In this document: one piece after another, positions 10,901 through 23,552 of the stretch
How the letters are laid out: each line of letters begins with the position of its first letter
Position numbering within the stretch: position 1 is the stretch's first letter
From: Cavia porcellus
Lineage: Eukaryota > Chordata > Mammalia > Rodentia > Caviidae
Assembly (NCBI RefSeq): GCF_034190915.1
Contig: NW_026947492.1
Coordinates: forward strand, 17,552,001-17,616,000
DNA: 64,000 nt
Reading direction: 5' to 3'
The notes under the pieces: model-generated
What the model saw: the letters and a program-made list of their open reading frames with translations, nothing else
Databases searched by the model: none
What the model was told of the DNA's origin: nothing
Made by a program: the position numbers and the translations under genes

Positions 10901-13179
10901 GTTTAAACACACTATATCCATTAAATGGTAGCCATTCTTTTCTATAAGTATTAAAACAAGTTTTAAAAGATTATTATTTAATGATAATCTTTTTAAATTA
11001 CCTGCACATAGTAGGCTCTTATGTATTTTAATTTTAAAACAACATACTTGATCTTATGATGCATAATTTAAATTAAAATACTTTACAACAAATCAGTATT
11101 TTATTTCCACTCATCGCTAGTTTTCTCTGTGTAGCAACCTTGTCAATACATCACAATTGGTTTCCATCCTTACAACCTGATGCAAACTTTTCATGTTTCA
11201 TTAGTGATTTGTTTAATCCAGGACTTCTGTAGGAATTGTGATTCTAATTTACAAGGAAATAGATTTAATTTCTTGCTTTGCCCATCCAACAATATTTCAT
11301 TGAAATCGCTCTAATATTCTTTGTTCTATATGAATTGGAATTTATTTGTGAACTACATGTAGAAAGAAATTTGTGAATCTTTCTATTTCTTACCATTAAA
11401 CTAGTGAAAGTCATAATTTTGCATATATCTAAAAATTTTATTTCAATAAAATAAATTAGGAAAGTATTTCCTTTCAGTTTTATGATCTGACAATGTTCCT
11501 CAGAGCCTTAATAATTCACATTCCCCAAGCTAATGTCTGAGTCATTCCCTAGTATTTCTAAGTTGCATTTCCCTGTTAAAGAGTTTTGTATCTTTCCATA
11601 AATTTGTAACCTGAACTTCATTTTTACTCTATGCTTGCTTATGTACACTCTACATATGCTTTAGATTTTTGTCTTATAAAAATCATAGTAATCTAAATTT
11701 TAATAAACTAATTAAAATTTAATTTAATTTACGTATCTGTAATTCAGTGTTTGTCTACTGATTTTTTTATTTTTATTCTGCCTAGCAGATGTTTCCAAGA
11801 TTTACACAAATATGTCTATTTCAATGCACATGACATAAGTGTAATAAACCTACATATTGCTTCTCTGTTATAAGAAGCTTGATATGACAGACCACTGTCG
11901 CTTTTCTGGATACCAGCAAAGCCCTCAGAATCAATCCTCGCTTCATTCATTATCTCTACCACTTATGCCACATGTTGCAGTTACTTATGTTTTGCATACA
12001 AGTGAGATTGTGGCTGAATGTTTACTCTGTCATCTAGAGAAAGAAATCTAAGCTTGACAAAGCTCTCTGAGCTCCAATATGACCTGACCCCTTCTTGTGC
12101 CCCTGTGTCTGTTCCCTCTGATTCGCCTTCTTCCTAAACTAATTCACCACAGCAACCTTTACTGTCTTCCAAATCTGTGCAGTGTGTCCTCAAGGCTTTC
12201 ACACTGCATTGTCCCTAACACTTGCCTAAGAGCAATTTATTCAGATATCTATCTTATATATCTCTTTCTCAATGAATCAGGGATCATGGCTGATTTAACT
12301 TTAAGTCTTCAACATAAAATATATTTCCTGATACAGACTTACTCATTTTTAGATTTTTCTCTTCTTAGAAATCACAGAGGCAGAGTGTAACTAGTAGAAA
12401 ACTGTGTCTGAAAGTACTAATTTAATGCTCATGACACTAAAAAATCCTACTAGAAGGGTTTTTCATGAACTTGTATTTAAATATAACTTTACATTAAAAT
12501 GAGAAAAAATTGCATGATCATTTGGGGGACTTACTAGGTTAATGAACCCAGCACATCTGCCAATTCACTCCCCGTTTTGTTTTCTTACATGAGCCTCTGA
12601 GGAAGACAGCAACAAGAAGACAGGTAGAGCTGGATTTCTTTTACATTTCCTTTATCATTTATATGCTGTCACTTCTACCATTTTGTGTCTCAGGAAGTTT
12701 ATTCTTTAAAAAAGATTCAAAATGTGAGTAGTGGCCTGGCATTCAGGCTGTCAGCTGAATACTGTGAACTACTGTATTCAGTAACAAAGCTGATATGTGA
12801 AAGCAACAAAAGTAAGAAAAGATGTACAGGTGAAAACTTGGTTTATTGATAAAAAGCAGAGAGAGCTAAACTCACTGTTTGTTACAATGAAATATATAAC
12901 ACCACAGTCAATAACTTTTATCCTTTCATTACACAGCTTCTATATATTTTCCCAATGCTTATCTGGTCGAACAAAACAATATTTTTTTAATTTTTAAAAT
13001 CTTTTAAAATATCTGATGACTCTCAATAGCTCTCAAAAACTCGCCAAATTATGTTAGCGTATAGAGAAAAAAAAGTTTGGTGAAATTAAGTAATTATACC
13101 TTTTTATGGTTCAAGGCACCTGACATTGCACAATGAAGACCTATGACTCTGTATGGCCTCAGACATTAAACTTGAAAGA
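10901..13179. other. Non-coding AT-rich block without recognised features
   Basis: Open frames at 11857-12051 and 12097-12390 have no domain or start context that I recognise. No OR remnant or repeat could be named. Confidence 0.45.
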
Positions 13180-13182
13180 GAT

Positions 13183-13224
<42 letters not shown>
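13180..13224. repeat. (GATA)n microsatellite
   Basis: About ten GATA units followed by GACA variants. Confidence 0.95.
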
Positions 13225-14239
13225 CAGACAAACAGATAGATGTCACAGCTAATCATGTCAATCTTGAAAGTGAGATGACTTTCTACAAGAGACAGCACTT
13301 TATCTGGCTGGCCCATAGATATGGATGGGTGCATCCACCTGGCCCCTCTGAGACCTGCTAATGGTGTGTTTCCTGACGTACCAGGCAAGAAATCCCAAAT
13401 CTGGTAGAACACTCAGAATTCTAAATCATTAACAACCTGCCATTCTCAGTGAAGGTGTATTTGTCCTATTTAGAATGATGTAAGATTGTGGTCTTATTTT
13501 ATACTTTGTCTTTTATTTTACAATTTATTAGTGTGCATATCTATATGGGAAATAGATTTTTATGGCACATCCACACTTGCTTATAACATGCATTATGTAA
13601 TTATTTACCCACTTCCCCCTGTTCTCCACAGTCCTTTGATTCTTTTCTACTTCTCTAGTTCTTTTTGCCTTTCATTGCCAAGAAGAGAAGATGTGAAATC
13701 GAAATATTAGTTGTTTCATTTTAATAGGTATTCTTAATTGTTCTATGTAAAAAGGAATGCTCGTTTTTGAGAAAACTTAATCAGTTCCTAGTGGCAATTT
13801 ATTCAGATTGTGAAAAACATTTAAAAACATGATGCAGTGTATTACATGTCAAATAGAAGAAATAATCAAGAAAAAATTCACTAAAATGGAAACCAGACAA
13901 CAGAACCCCTGCCCGCGCTTAGGCAAACAGAAAGTGCTTTCAGGCACAGAGAACTGGCAGGAAATAGGAGAGGGGAAAATGAGGAGTTTATGTGTACAGA
14001 AACATAGAGAATAAAGATTAAAACTGTACCAACCACCAAACAAACGTTTGAAGGTCTTGCAGATGATATTTCACTCTGCTTTTTTATCCACAACTGCCTA
14101 TTGGCACATTTGATTACTTTACACATTATGTTTTCTATAATTATGTAAATTCCATTCAGTTTTAAAAAGGTAGAATCAATTATTCATTGATGCAAATTCT
14201 CATGAAGCAAGCATTTGTTAGAGAATAAGATCCATTTTG
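13225..14239. other. Non-coding sequence
   Basis: No gene is recognised. Overlapping short frames on both strands near 13829-14126 are mutual shadows without domain content. Confidence 0.45.
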
Positions 14240-14550
14240 GAAACTTGTGGACTCTGTGCTTTGCCTTACTCAAACGAGAGTTACTATGTAGTCTGTAAGC
14301 TCTGGTGAGTGATTTATTTCACTCAAAACTGTATTTTCCAACCACACTCATTTTTTCACTGATGTCTCTAATTTGTTCTTTACAGTCATGTACTATCCCA
14401 TAATTTCATTTATCCATCATCTTTATTTCATTATCCAATCCTCTGTTTTGGGATACACAGTTGCTTCCAGGAATTAGCTATAATGAATTGTGCCGCTCTA
14501 AACATCGGTATACATGAACCTCTGTAGTACAATGTCTTTAGCTTTTTGGG
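14240..14550 (-). mobile_element. LINE-1 3' fragment, minus strand
   Basis: GATTTATTTCACTCAAAACT, CCATAATTTCATTTATCCAT, GGGATACACAGTTGCTTCCA, TGTGCCGCTCTAAACATCGG and AGTACAATGTCTTTAGC are the complement of the L1 ORF2 C-terminus and 3' region, as also seen near 33880-34060. Confidence 0.75.
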
Positions 14551-14639
14551 GAAGGGAGCACAATAAAGATAGCTAAGTGAACACAAGAAAGCAGTTCTCA
14601 GGCAAGTGGGAATGGGGCCAAAAGATCAAGGTGGAAGTA

Positions 14640-14905
14640 AAGGATAAATAAATAGAATAGGCATATGCCAGGTGTAGAAATCTGATAGTCTCAATAAATG
14701 CAAACATCATATGTCATAAACATGAGCCAAGATTAATAACATCAACAAAAATAGAAATAGGGAAAGGGGATTTAGAACAGAGGTAGAAAGGGGGGATGTA
14801 GGAGGGAAAGGGAAGCAGATTTTAAAAAGAAAAAAAAAATGTATTATGTACATATAACCACTCCCATTATTTTTTGAACTCTGTACTGCAAACATGTACT
14901 AAAAA
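14640..14905 (+). mobile_element. LINE-1 3'-end fragment, plus strand
   Basis: CATATGTCATAAACATGAGC and the purine-rich GGGAAAGGGGATTTAGAACA stretch repeat almost the same wording as 53530-53600, the 3' end of another L1. With the minus-strand piece just before, this may be an inverted or rearranged insertion. Confidence 0.6.
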
Positions 14906-16579
14906 CAAAAACAAAACATATGTGATAATTAAAAGATATTTTGTTGTTTTTATAATGACAGAGTGCCAGAAAGCTTTCTCCTGAAAAATGCAAAATCATA
15001 TTGAGAAAACACATTTCACAAAATCTCAGACTCTGCTGACACTAACTTCGGCAATTTTTATCTAAAGTTTCAGGCCAGAGTTTGGTCATCTGTTCATATT
15101 TGTCTGTATACATTATAAAGTAATAAATAAATTCTTATCCATAGCTCTCATTTTATGAGGATTTCTAGTTCTTCTTTGTGCTTCTTTATCTCTGTCATTC
15201 CTATAACTCAGGAAAAGTGCTTATCTACTAACATGTGATATTAAATACTGTAACTCAACATTTGGGTCTCAAAAACTATGAAGTTGAATTAAAATTATAG
15301 TTCATGGTTCTGACAATCTTTTATGATGTCTAATAAATGTAGTACAGGATTTTAACTATGATGAAATATTCCTACATTTCTGGGCTCCTCAGTATTTTTT
15401 TCATCACACACTATCCAGAATAATTCTGCACAAATGATCCAGACATTCTCTTAGATATGACTACCCTAAGTATCACAAAACATAAATCTACACCATTGGA
15501 TATGGACCAACTTGCTTTCATAGACACTAATAAATATTCTTCATTGGGTGTGGAAAAGAATTATCTATCAAGACTGGTAAAGATTATCCTCCAGTAATCA
15601 AATTATGCTCTCCTCTTGTGAGTTCTACGCCACCAAAATTGTTTATCTATGTTTTAGTTTTCTAAACAGATTTTTTAAATTAGTCTAATGTTCAGTTCAT
15701 TACAGCTATAAACATTTTTAAAAATTCTAAGGTATGATTATATTCAACATAAGTAAAAGTATGAATTATACATTTAAGATTTTACGAAATTAATAAATAA
15801 TAACTACCATGAAAATTTACAGAGAATCATCCACACACCGTGAACCTTATATGTGATATCAGATATGAGTTTGAATATGAAACTTGTTGTTGATGCTGGG
15901 ATTCACAGAGAACCATTAACACTAATTATTTCAATCATCTACCTTATGCATTTCCCTTAATTGAATAAAGCAATGTAAAAAGAACATAATGGCTCATTAT
16001 CAATTAACAGAACTATGAAATATAAAATGATATATTACTATATAGAAATTTATTTGAGCATTTTGCTTGTATTTGTGTTTTGAATAATTTTTGTGTATTG
16101 AATATCTTATTTTTTACGAAGTAAAAATAAATAATAATTTTTAAGACCTCATAGATTTGGAATCAATACATGAAATCCTAGTATCATTTCTAACATGTAA
16201 ACTGTGATTTGGACCCAGCTGGGAACACCCCTGGGTATGAGAGCCATCATGTTTGAAACAGGAATATTGTGGATTCTCTCTCCTCCATTGGCCTCCCATT
16301 TCTTCCATAAGAAGAGCAGCAGTGGACAGCTGACACAATGTGAAGGAAAATGTGAAAGACTTCTAAGAATTACTGTAATACCTGCTGTGTCTCTATACAC
16401 TGCCTTTTTGCACTTCATATCACAGACACAGTAAAAAGATCGAAAGATTCTACCAGGCTCCCACTCACTGAGGAAGATAGAGGCTCTTCCTCATTGGTAA
16501 AACTTCATGACAACAAGAAACAGCTTAAGGCAAGTATACCATTAAACAAAACTTTGCCTATAACCATTTGGTCTAGTGA
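14906..16579. other. Non-coding AT-rich sequence
   Basis: No gene or named repeat is recognised. Overlapping frames at 16141-16434 on both strands are shadows of one another. Confidence 0.45.
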
Positions 16580-17422
16580 TGTGATCAACTGAAAACTGCT
16601 GGTCACCTTAACACCAGCTGAATTAAATCAGTATGGTGCTGAGTAAAGATGGACCACCTGAGGAAAGTTGTCAGCATAAATGGAGACGTGGAGAACAAGA
16701 GTGGAGCATTGTGTGTTCTGTAAGTGTTGCTGTTTGAACTGTTGGTTCTCTTAGAGGAACTCGTCATAGCCATTTTCCTGATAGGAATTCAGCCATTCTC
16801 ATCAGAAGAGCTCAGGATCTTGTTGGTGGAAATGGCTGTGGTTCACTTTGGGGGAGCTCTACTGCTTATGTTGAGCATCGCTTCCTAGCTCCAGAGGGGA
16901 AGATAGGTGCTGTTTGATCTCAAGGAGAAGCTTGTCATGCTGGCTTTCTAATATGTTATCATCCGAGGGGCTCAGGACTTCATCATCACTGCAGATGGCT
17001 GTGGTGCTTTTAAGGAGAGCTCCGATCCTTATTTTGAATTCCATTTCTTGACTCCAGTCTAGAAGGCTCAACTTACCAACACAGCTCCTTCACTCCACTG
17101 CCATAGAACTTCTGGCTTCCACTACTGACCTTTGAGTCTTCCCAATGGAGATCCATAAAACAGACTGGCATGGGTCATTGATGGGGGCTCTAGGCCTCCA
17201 GTTGGCCTTGTGCGAGGCATTGTCATGGGCTCCAGGTTTTTACCTGGACTCATATGGGAAATTGCTGTGGCAGTCTGGGCCCTTGACTGAATTTTCTAGG
17301 TGTTTAGTTTTGTGGACAGATTTCCTGCACTTTATTACATTTAACTCTGATGACTATCATAAAATAATAATATAAATTCTGTGTCCTGCATGTAATTGTT
17401 CTTGCAACTCCTGACTTCAACA
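16580..17422 (+). mobile_element. LTR-like interspersed repeat, copy 1
   Basis: About 840 bp aligning collinearly with 42138-42987 and, inverted, with 17776-18544. The ends read TG...CA (TGTGATCAACTG to CTTCAACA), and AATATAAATTCTG near the end may serve as a polyadenylation region. A module of about 190 bp is repeated inside: GAAGAGCTCAGGATCTTGTT with GGCTGTGGTTCACTTT, then again GAGGGGCTCAGGACTTCATC with GGCTGTGGTGCTTTTA. I do not recognise the named family; an ERV/MaLR-class LTR is the best guess. No target duplication could be fixed. Confidence 0.6.
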
Positions 17423-17775
17423 AGTAGTAAGCTTAACTACTACTTAACTATCAGTGAAGTATCTCAGTACAAAAAAGAAAAACAATCCTCTCATACATAT
17501 GGAAAATTGCCATGAAGACATGTTTCTGCCCAGTGGGGGATAAGCAGAGACAAGCCAAATACTTTTAATTAAACTTCCAATCCTACATTATAAGTGAAAA
17601 ATATGAAACTTTACACCCAGGACCCATTGTCAATCTGGTGTTATTCTACTTTAACATTTATAGAACCACTTACCTTTAATTCAGGGAGAAAACCCTTAAT
17701 GACATAGGAATATAGAAATTTCTTCCTTAATACTGTTCTTCAGCAGAACAAGTAATAAAGAACAGCACTGACAGT
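17423..17775. other. Spacer between two inverted LTR-like repeats
   Basis: About 350 bp separates the outward-facing repeat ends. No gene or internal retroviral motif is seen. Confidence 0.4.
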
Positions 17776-18544
17776 TGTTGTAGTCAGGGTTTGTGCAGAG
17801 AACAATTAGAATCAGGACGTGGAGTTTATAATATTATTTCATGACATCACTGGGAGTTAACACAAGAAAACTCAGGCAATCTATCCATAACGCCAAAGAC
17901 ATAGAATATTTAGCCAAGGGCCTGAATCCCACAGCAGTGTCCCACATGAGTCCAGATGAAGGCCCAGAGCTCATGAAAATGCCTCCCACAAGTCCAACTG
18001 GAGATGACTCACGCCAGTCTCTTTTATGGATCTGTGCTGGGAAGGTCCAAAGGTCAGTGGTGGAAGCCAGAAAGTCTATGCCAGCAGGGTCAAGGAGCTG
18101 TGCTGGTAGGTTGAGGGTTCTACTCTGGAGCCAAAAAGTCACACTCACAACAAAGACCAGGGCTGTCCTGAAAAGCACCACAGCCATCTTCAGTGACATG
18201 GAGGCTCCAAGCTCCTCTGATTATAAGCACAGTCGAGTACATGCCAGGAAACCAGCATGACTAGTTTATTGTGGAGACCAAGCAACACACGTCTTCCTCT
18301 CTGGAGCCAGGAAGCAGGGCTCGATGTGAGGATCAGAGTTTCTCCAGGAGAGCAAATGGCTCAAACAACAACTTGTAGGAAAACCCACAATACCTCAACG
18401 CAATAACACATTAACACATAGCTTCTCCTTCTCCACCTCTCTATTTATGCTGGCAACTTTCCTCAGGTAGAACATCTATGTGCAACAGCATGCTGATGTA
18501 ATCCAGGTGGCATTAAGTTGACCACCAGTTCTTAAACCATAACG
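17776..18544 (-). mobile_element. LTR-like interspersed repeat, copy 2 (inverted)
   Basis: The minus strand reads GTTATGGTTTAAGAACTGGT through to CTGACTACAACA and aligns with the repeats at 16580 and 42138. Conserved blocks include CCTGAGGAAAGTTGCCAGCA and GGCTGTGGTGCTTTTCAGG. It sits about 350 bp from copy 1 in the opposite orientation. A 121-codon frame (18199-17834) is open through it; its 3' half lines up with shorter open frames in the other two copies. Confidence 0.62.
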
Positions 18545-18842
18545 GCAGTCAAAATGGTAAAGCAAGGAAAAAGGTCTACTGTAGGTAAATAGAAACACAT
18601 TGTGATAAGATTCCAATTTCCTTTAGTATGATAAAAAAGAAAATAAATTTAATCAGTCCTATATGCTCACATCCAAACATATATTGACTGTCAATTACAT
18701 ATATTTAAATTTTAGCATAAATGTACAAAGTATAAATACTTTGCAGGAAAAAAATAGAAAAATAAATGTCACTAAAATGTTGTAGTTAAATATACTGCAT
18801 ACTCCTGGCCTGTAATGACACATGTGGTGACAGGGTATCTAA

Positions 18843-19720
18843 TCAACACTTTCTCCTGCTCAGGGATTTTCTCAGAGCAAATTGAACATCTTCATTTTAA
18901 AACATATAATTTTAATTGTTCCTCATAGGGACTGCTGGTGTAAAAGACAGAAGTTCTTTCCTTATCCAGGGACCCACAAAAATGGCTTAAAATACTTACA
19001 AACACCTGGTCCAAAGAAGAGAGAAACTAATATGTGGGAATTGCAGTTTCTGAATGATTTTGACCTACCCTCAGTGCAGCTGATGGAAGACAATGGAAAG
19101 GATAAAACCATAAAGATAAAGATAGATAAACTTGGCAGGATGATGTGGTTCCTCTCACGATAAATACCAACAGCTCATTGACATAGGTGCTGGTGCAGGA
19201 GAGCTTGATTACAGGGAGAGTGTCACAGAAATAGGAGTTTCTGATGTTTATGTCACAGGTCAATCTCAGCATGCATTCTGTATGGGCCATGGCACCAGAA
19301 GATGCCATCAGGTATGAACCAAGTGTTATGTTGCAACACACTTGGGGAGACATGAAAATGTTATATACCAATGACTTAACTAGGGTCACATACAAATCAT
19401 AAGTCTTAGACATCAGCACATAGCATAAAGAAATGACAAAAAACTTAGAGCAAGGTCGTATATCTGATGTAAGATTATACTTTTTAATATGCAATTGGCT
19501 GATATTGTGGGAGTAAGCACAGAAAATCAACAAAGGTCAGCGCTGTAAGGAAGAAACTACATTGGTGTATGAAAGTCCAAACTCAACCTATTAAAGCCCA
19601 CAATTCCCAATATAGTGACCACATACATTACTACAAAGAACAGAACTACCTAAAAATTACTCTGATCTGTTAACCACACCAGAATAAATTCAGTCTCGAA
19701 AGGGCCTTTTTCAGAGACAT
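18843..19720 (-). pseudogene. Olfactory receptor pseudogene, heavily decayed
   Basis: The frame starts at an ATG at 19720 (MSLKKALSRLNLFWC-like after a shift; intact relatives read SFVTxFIL) and ends at a TGA at 18845-18843 after an RKSL-type OR tail. In-frame stops occur in TM1 and TM2, and several shifts follow. The open stretch 19533-19027 still shows [30 protein letters not shown] and a degenerate MSKTYDLYV in place of MAYDRYV. TM6-TM7 survives only as shifted fragments (TTCTGTCTTTTACACCAGCA corresponds to SVFYT). It belongs to the same OR8-like group as the other ORs here. Confidence 0.9.
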
Positions 19721-20340
19721 TCTTCTCCAGGTTGATGGAGAACAGTAAATGAAGGTCCACTAGAGAACAATTTGGGTCTTCCAGTGTTAGTTCTTTCCCC
19801 TCCCTTGAGGTGCATTCTGGGGACACCTGAAAGTAGCCCAGAATGAACAGAAAGTGAAAGAGGAAGAAACTGCTCAAAAGGAAAGACAAACTAGGGTAGG
19901 GGAAAAGAGGAAAGAAAGAAGATTATATGTAGATAGGAAGATAGACAGAGAGACAAAAGACAATTATACTACTAATCTCTATTAGTTCATCAAAAAGAAG
20001 AGTTTGTGCTCACATTGTTTGATAGTTTGATCATTTTTTCATGCTTTCATCTTGTGATATGAATGACTACTTTGAAGATAACAATATGCAATATATTAAC
20101 CAGTGTTAAACTATTATTTTATTTTGAAATTCTATATTATCATTTTTTATTTTTTAATTTTTAAAATTTAAAAAAAATGTATATATACTCATAGACCAAA
20201 AAAAAAAAAAAAAAAAAATCAGCCGGTGTGCAGCATAAGTTACACTGCAGAGGACACTCAGTGAGACTTAATAAGAACATGGCTTCTGAAGAAAACAGGA
20301 TAAAAAAAGAAGAATAAACTAGGATATACTTTTTCACATC
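19721..20340. other. 5' flank of the decayed OR, with a poly-A tract
   Basis: AT-rich, ending in an A21 run at 20198-20218 that could be the tail of an old retroelement; text like 20060-20160 also occurs near 6270-6360. The stretch 20340-20460 resembles the 5' flank of the OR unit at 2460-2580, which points to older shared ancestry of the flanks. Confidence 0.45.
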
Positions 20341-21790
20341 ACATATCCATCCCTGGAATCCTCCCTTGTTCAGTAAAGATAGAGGCAGGAGACATGTCAG
20401 CCTGGTGCTGCCTTTTAGTGCAGATTAGACCATGATGGGGTGGAAATTAGTATATTTTTCCTACTTCCTACTTCAAAAGTGAAAGACCAGATTCTAAGAG
20501 AGGTTATTTATTCTACAATGTCACAGACAAAGTAATATGTCTGGATGAGCGAGAGTTCTTTCCTAGAGAGTAAAGCATCCACAGAGGTGCTATCACGCTT
20601 GTCTCTGCTATATCTTCAAGCACTCCTTGCTGCCTGGAGTGATGTCTTTTGCTAGAGTTGACAGATTGCAACAAAGAGGGAAATGACATGAACCAGAGTG
20701 CTGGTCTTCCATGCAACACTAAGGGCATTAGAAAACATGGAATTCAGTAACATCATGAGTCCAGGCTTAGGGATTCTTGATGCTGTGTTTTATGCCTTAC
20801 GTTTCCTTTGGGAGGAAGAATTTTGAGATTCTGAGGTTTGGTGTCCTATGATTCTGGGAGGTTGTAATCCTGACTATTTTTGATATACCCTGGAATCTTT
20901 TTTCAATATGTCATAATTTTTAATTATGATATTAGCTGTGTGGCAACAGACAAAAGTCTTTATTACCACATTTGCCACTTATGAGACACAGAGAATTAAA
21001 CATGATTTTAGGGATTTAAGCATGGAATTATAAACAAAATTAAGGAACATGAAATCTGGTCCTGTGAGAATAGATGCCAGGTGTAAATATGACATAAGGG
21101 AATTGTATTTACAGCCAGGGCCATGATCTGTTTTTAACCACTTAAATTCATGCACTTTTACTCAAATTCTACTTCAACCTACAAGGTGAATTCTCCAAAG
21201 CAGAGTGAAAAATAAATTCCATTTCCCCATTAATTTCAGTTCTGTAGGGAACCTACTGCTTGGGTTTTACCCAGCATTTTTCATGCATCTCAATCCAATA
21301 TTTCCCACACTTTTTTCCAGGCTTCCTATGGCTATTACTGAAAATGGTAACAGGTGCAAGCCACTAGAGTGCAAGTCACATCAACTGCACAGGTGCAATC
21401 ATATCAACTGCAATAACCTTGTAATGTTTTTCAATCATTCATGTTCCTTCTAAAGTGTTTACTTTTAGAAATATTCTGGGAATCACTACCTGGAGGTCTT
21501 GCTCAGTCTTTAAATGGAAGAACTCAGTAACAAGGCCATCCTCATAGTAAATGGTGGATTTGACAATATTTAAAGGTCTGTATTTTAATCCCTCTTCCTC
21601 AGTGTGCTTTTTAACCAAAGTACCTTGGGAATCTTGCTGAAATTCTTGTTACTTCAAGTTCATAATTTCTAAAATAGAGACAATGATGGCTGTATCTCAT
21701 TCATGGCTACTTGTGACAATTAAATAAGATACTATAGGTCAAATGGGTACCCCATGCCTGGAATATGGAAAACTGTTAACAAATATTAGC

Positions 21791-22947
21791 TGTCATTAGG
21801 CGTAAACATCTAGTACATTTCTATCATCACACTTACGAGACATTTTCTGCCCTAATGATTGTGTTTCTGTAGGAAGTCTATGTTCTACAAGGATAAAGAT
21901 CACTTCTACCTTATGTACTACCTTCCTTCCAGTAATAAGTTCATTACAGAATATATGAGAGCAACTCCAGTAGTACTTATAGATATTATAGTTTCTGACT
22001 GAATACCTATGTTATCTTTTCCACATTACTTACCTGCTTAGGAATAAAGGCTATATAACCACAATGAATCCCATCCCTTCTCCTATGCAAAACAGACTTA
22101 CCTATATTTTTAACAAAATATCTAGAATAAACAAATGCACATACAGAAAGCAAACTGGCTACATTCCAGTGCCCAATTATAAACTGTTGAATATCAGATT
22201 AATTAATGTGAATAATTCATAGGTAACCACTAGGGCATACCAATATTAAACTCTAACCACCCCATAAACCATTTCTTTGCCATAATCATCTTAGCTCAGG
22301 GCATCATTGCAATAGAAATTGCATTTTAAGGCTCCTGCTGAAATATTTCTCCAAATTTTTTTTCTACTCCTTTGCAATTCTCCTGTTACTCTCCATTGAT
22401 CATAGATGCACAATAGATTCAAAGGGTGAACTTTGTGTCTCTACCTGCATGGCCTTAAGCATGAACATTCCTTCACATAGTGAAAAGAATAAAACGACCT
22501 CCTTAACCGAAGCTTTAAAGAATGTGACACTCAGTATGGAACACTGGATTAAGATATTCTTTTAAGAGAGCTGTTGACAAATTTATGTTTTCAAAAAGTA
22601 AGTCCCACCTGGGTAAGATTCGTTCCACATATTTTGGTGTGTGTTTTTAAAGGGTGACAGGAAAATAGACTTTGTCTTGCTAAACTCAGCCCTGGTTATG
22701 TAGCTGAAGAAGCAAAGAATCTCAACATCACATGTGAGACAGTGTTCATTAGTCAGGAATACCACGTGCAGTTCTGAATGACAGACACAAACCACCAACA
22801 TGTGGACAAATATTCTCAGTATAATTTCTTACAATATATTAGTGGACCAATGCAATATCTTTACCAGTAGCATTGGAAAAATTTTGGCACAGTCACCGGC
22901 CTCACCAATCCTAATATATCCACAGGTATATAAATGTTATGCAAGAC
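21791..22947. other. Non-coding sequence
   Basis: No gene or named repeat is seen. Homology to the 31-kb arm ends at about 21790. Confidence 0.45.
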
Positions 22948-23036
22948 ACAAGGACTCAGCTCAGCAGTTCAGATCCTTGCCTGGTAAGTGCCAGATCATA
23001 AATTTCATCCACAGTATCAAAGAACAAAACAAAACA
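22948..23036 (+). mobile_element. Degenerate ID-type SINE
   Basis: ACAAGGACTCAGCTCAGCAG, CCTTGCCTGGTAAGTGCCAG and an AACAAAACAAAACAAAG tail follow the ID layout with many substitutions. Confidence 0.5.
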
Positions 23037-23552
23037 AAGAATGTTATGCAAAATGTATACAATTGCAATAGAGATAAGAGGTTAAAACTCTCAATAAAAC
23101 CACCACCAAAAAATTTAAAAAAAAATCTGGAAATATATACTATGTCCACAATTTTTATCATTCCATTTGTTTTAAAGTAGTTACAAGTACTAATACACTT
23201 GGAACAGGAATAATTTCATATATTGTTTCCTTGAAAGAAGAAGACATACAGTAAAAGTAGTTGGTGCCACATTTATGCGTGAAAAGTTATCAGTCCAGTG
23301 TCTCCTTATGGTATGGAAAATGCACTCTAGATTGGAACGATCTTGGAACTAACACTGTCTCAGATCTATAAACAGGTACTTCTGGTATATTCATAGTGGG
23401 CAGAGAGAGAAAAGACAGTACAATAAAATTCCCACCCAGATGGCTGAAGGAAAGATGAAGACAAGCTGAAAAAAAAAAATTAGAAGGAGATCAGGAAGTG
23501 AAGAAAAATTCCAAGTAATGTGGGAAGGGACCCAGGCAGCTTCTCTGTCCAC

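Larger units (their letters stand above)
18843..21790 (+). repeat. Left arm of a second inverted duplication
   Basis: The block matches 31370-33191 on the opposite strand. Anchors are 20340-20460 with 32680-32790, 21050-21240 with 31890-32090, and 21620-21790 with 31375-31530. It carries an OR pseudogene at its outer end. Against this arm, the right arm lacks about 1.1 kb, including the 5' half of the OR. Confidence 0.85.

Noticed and set aside
22800..23180. 126-codon frame on the plus strand
   Set aside because: It runs through a degenerate SINE and A-rich DNA, with no recognisable domain and an opposing frame on the other strand.
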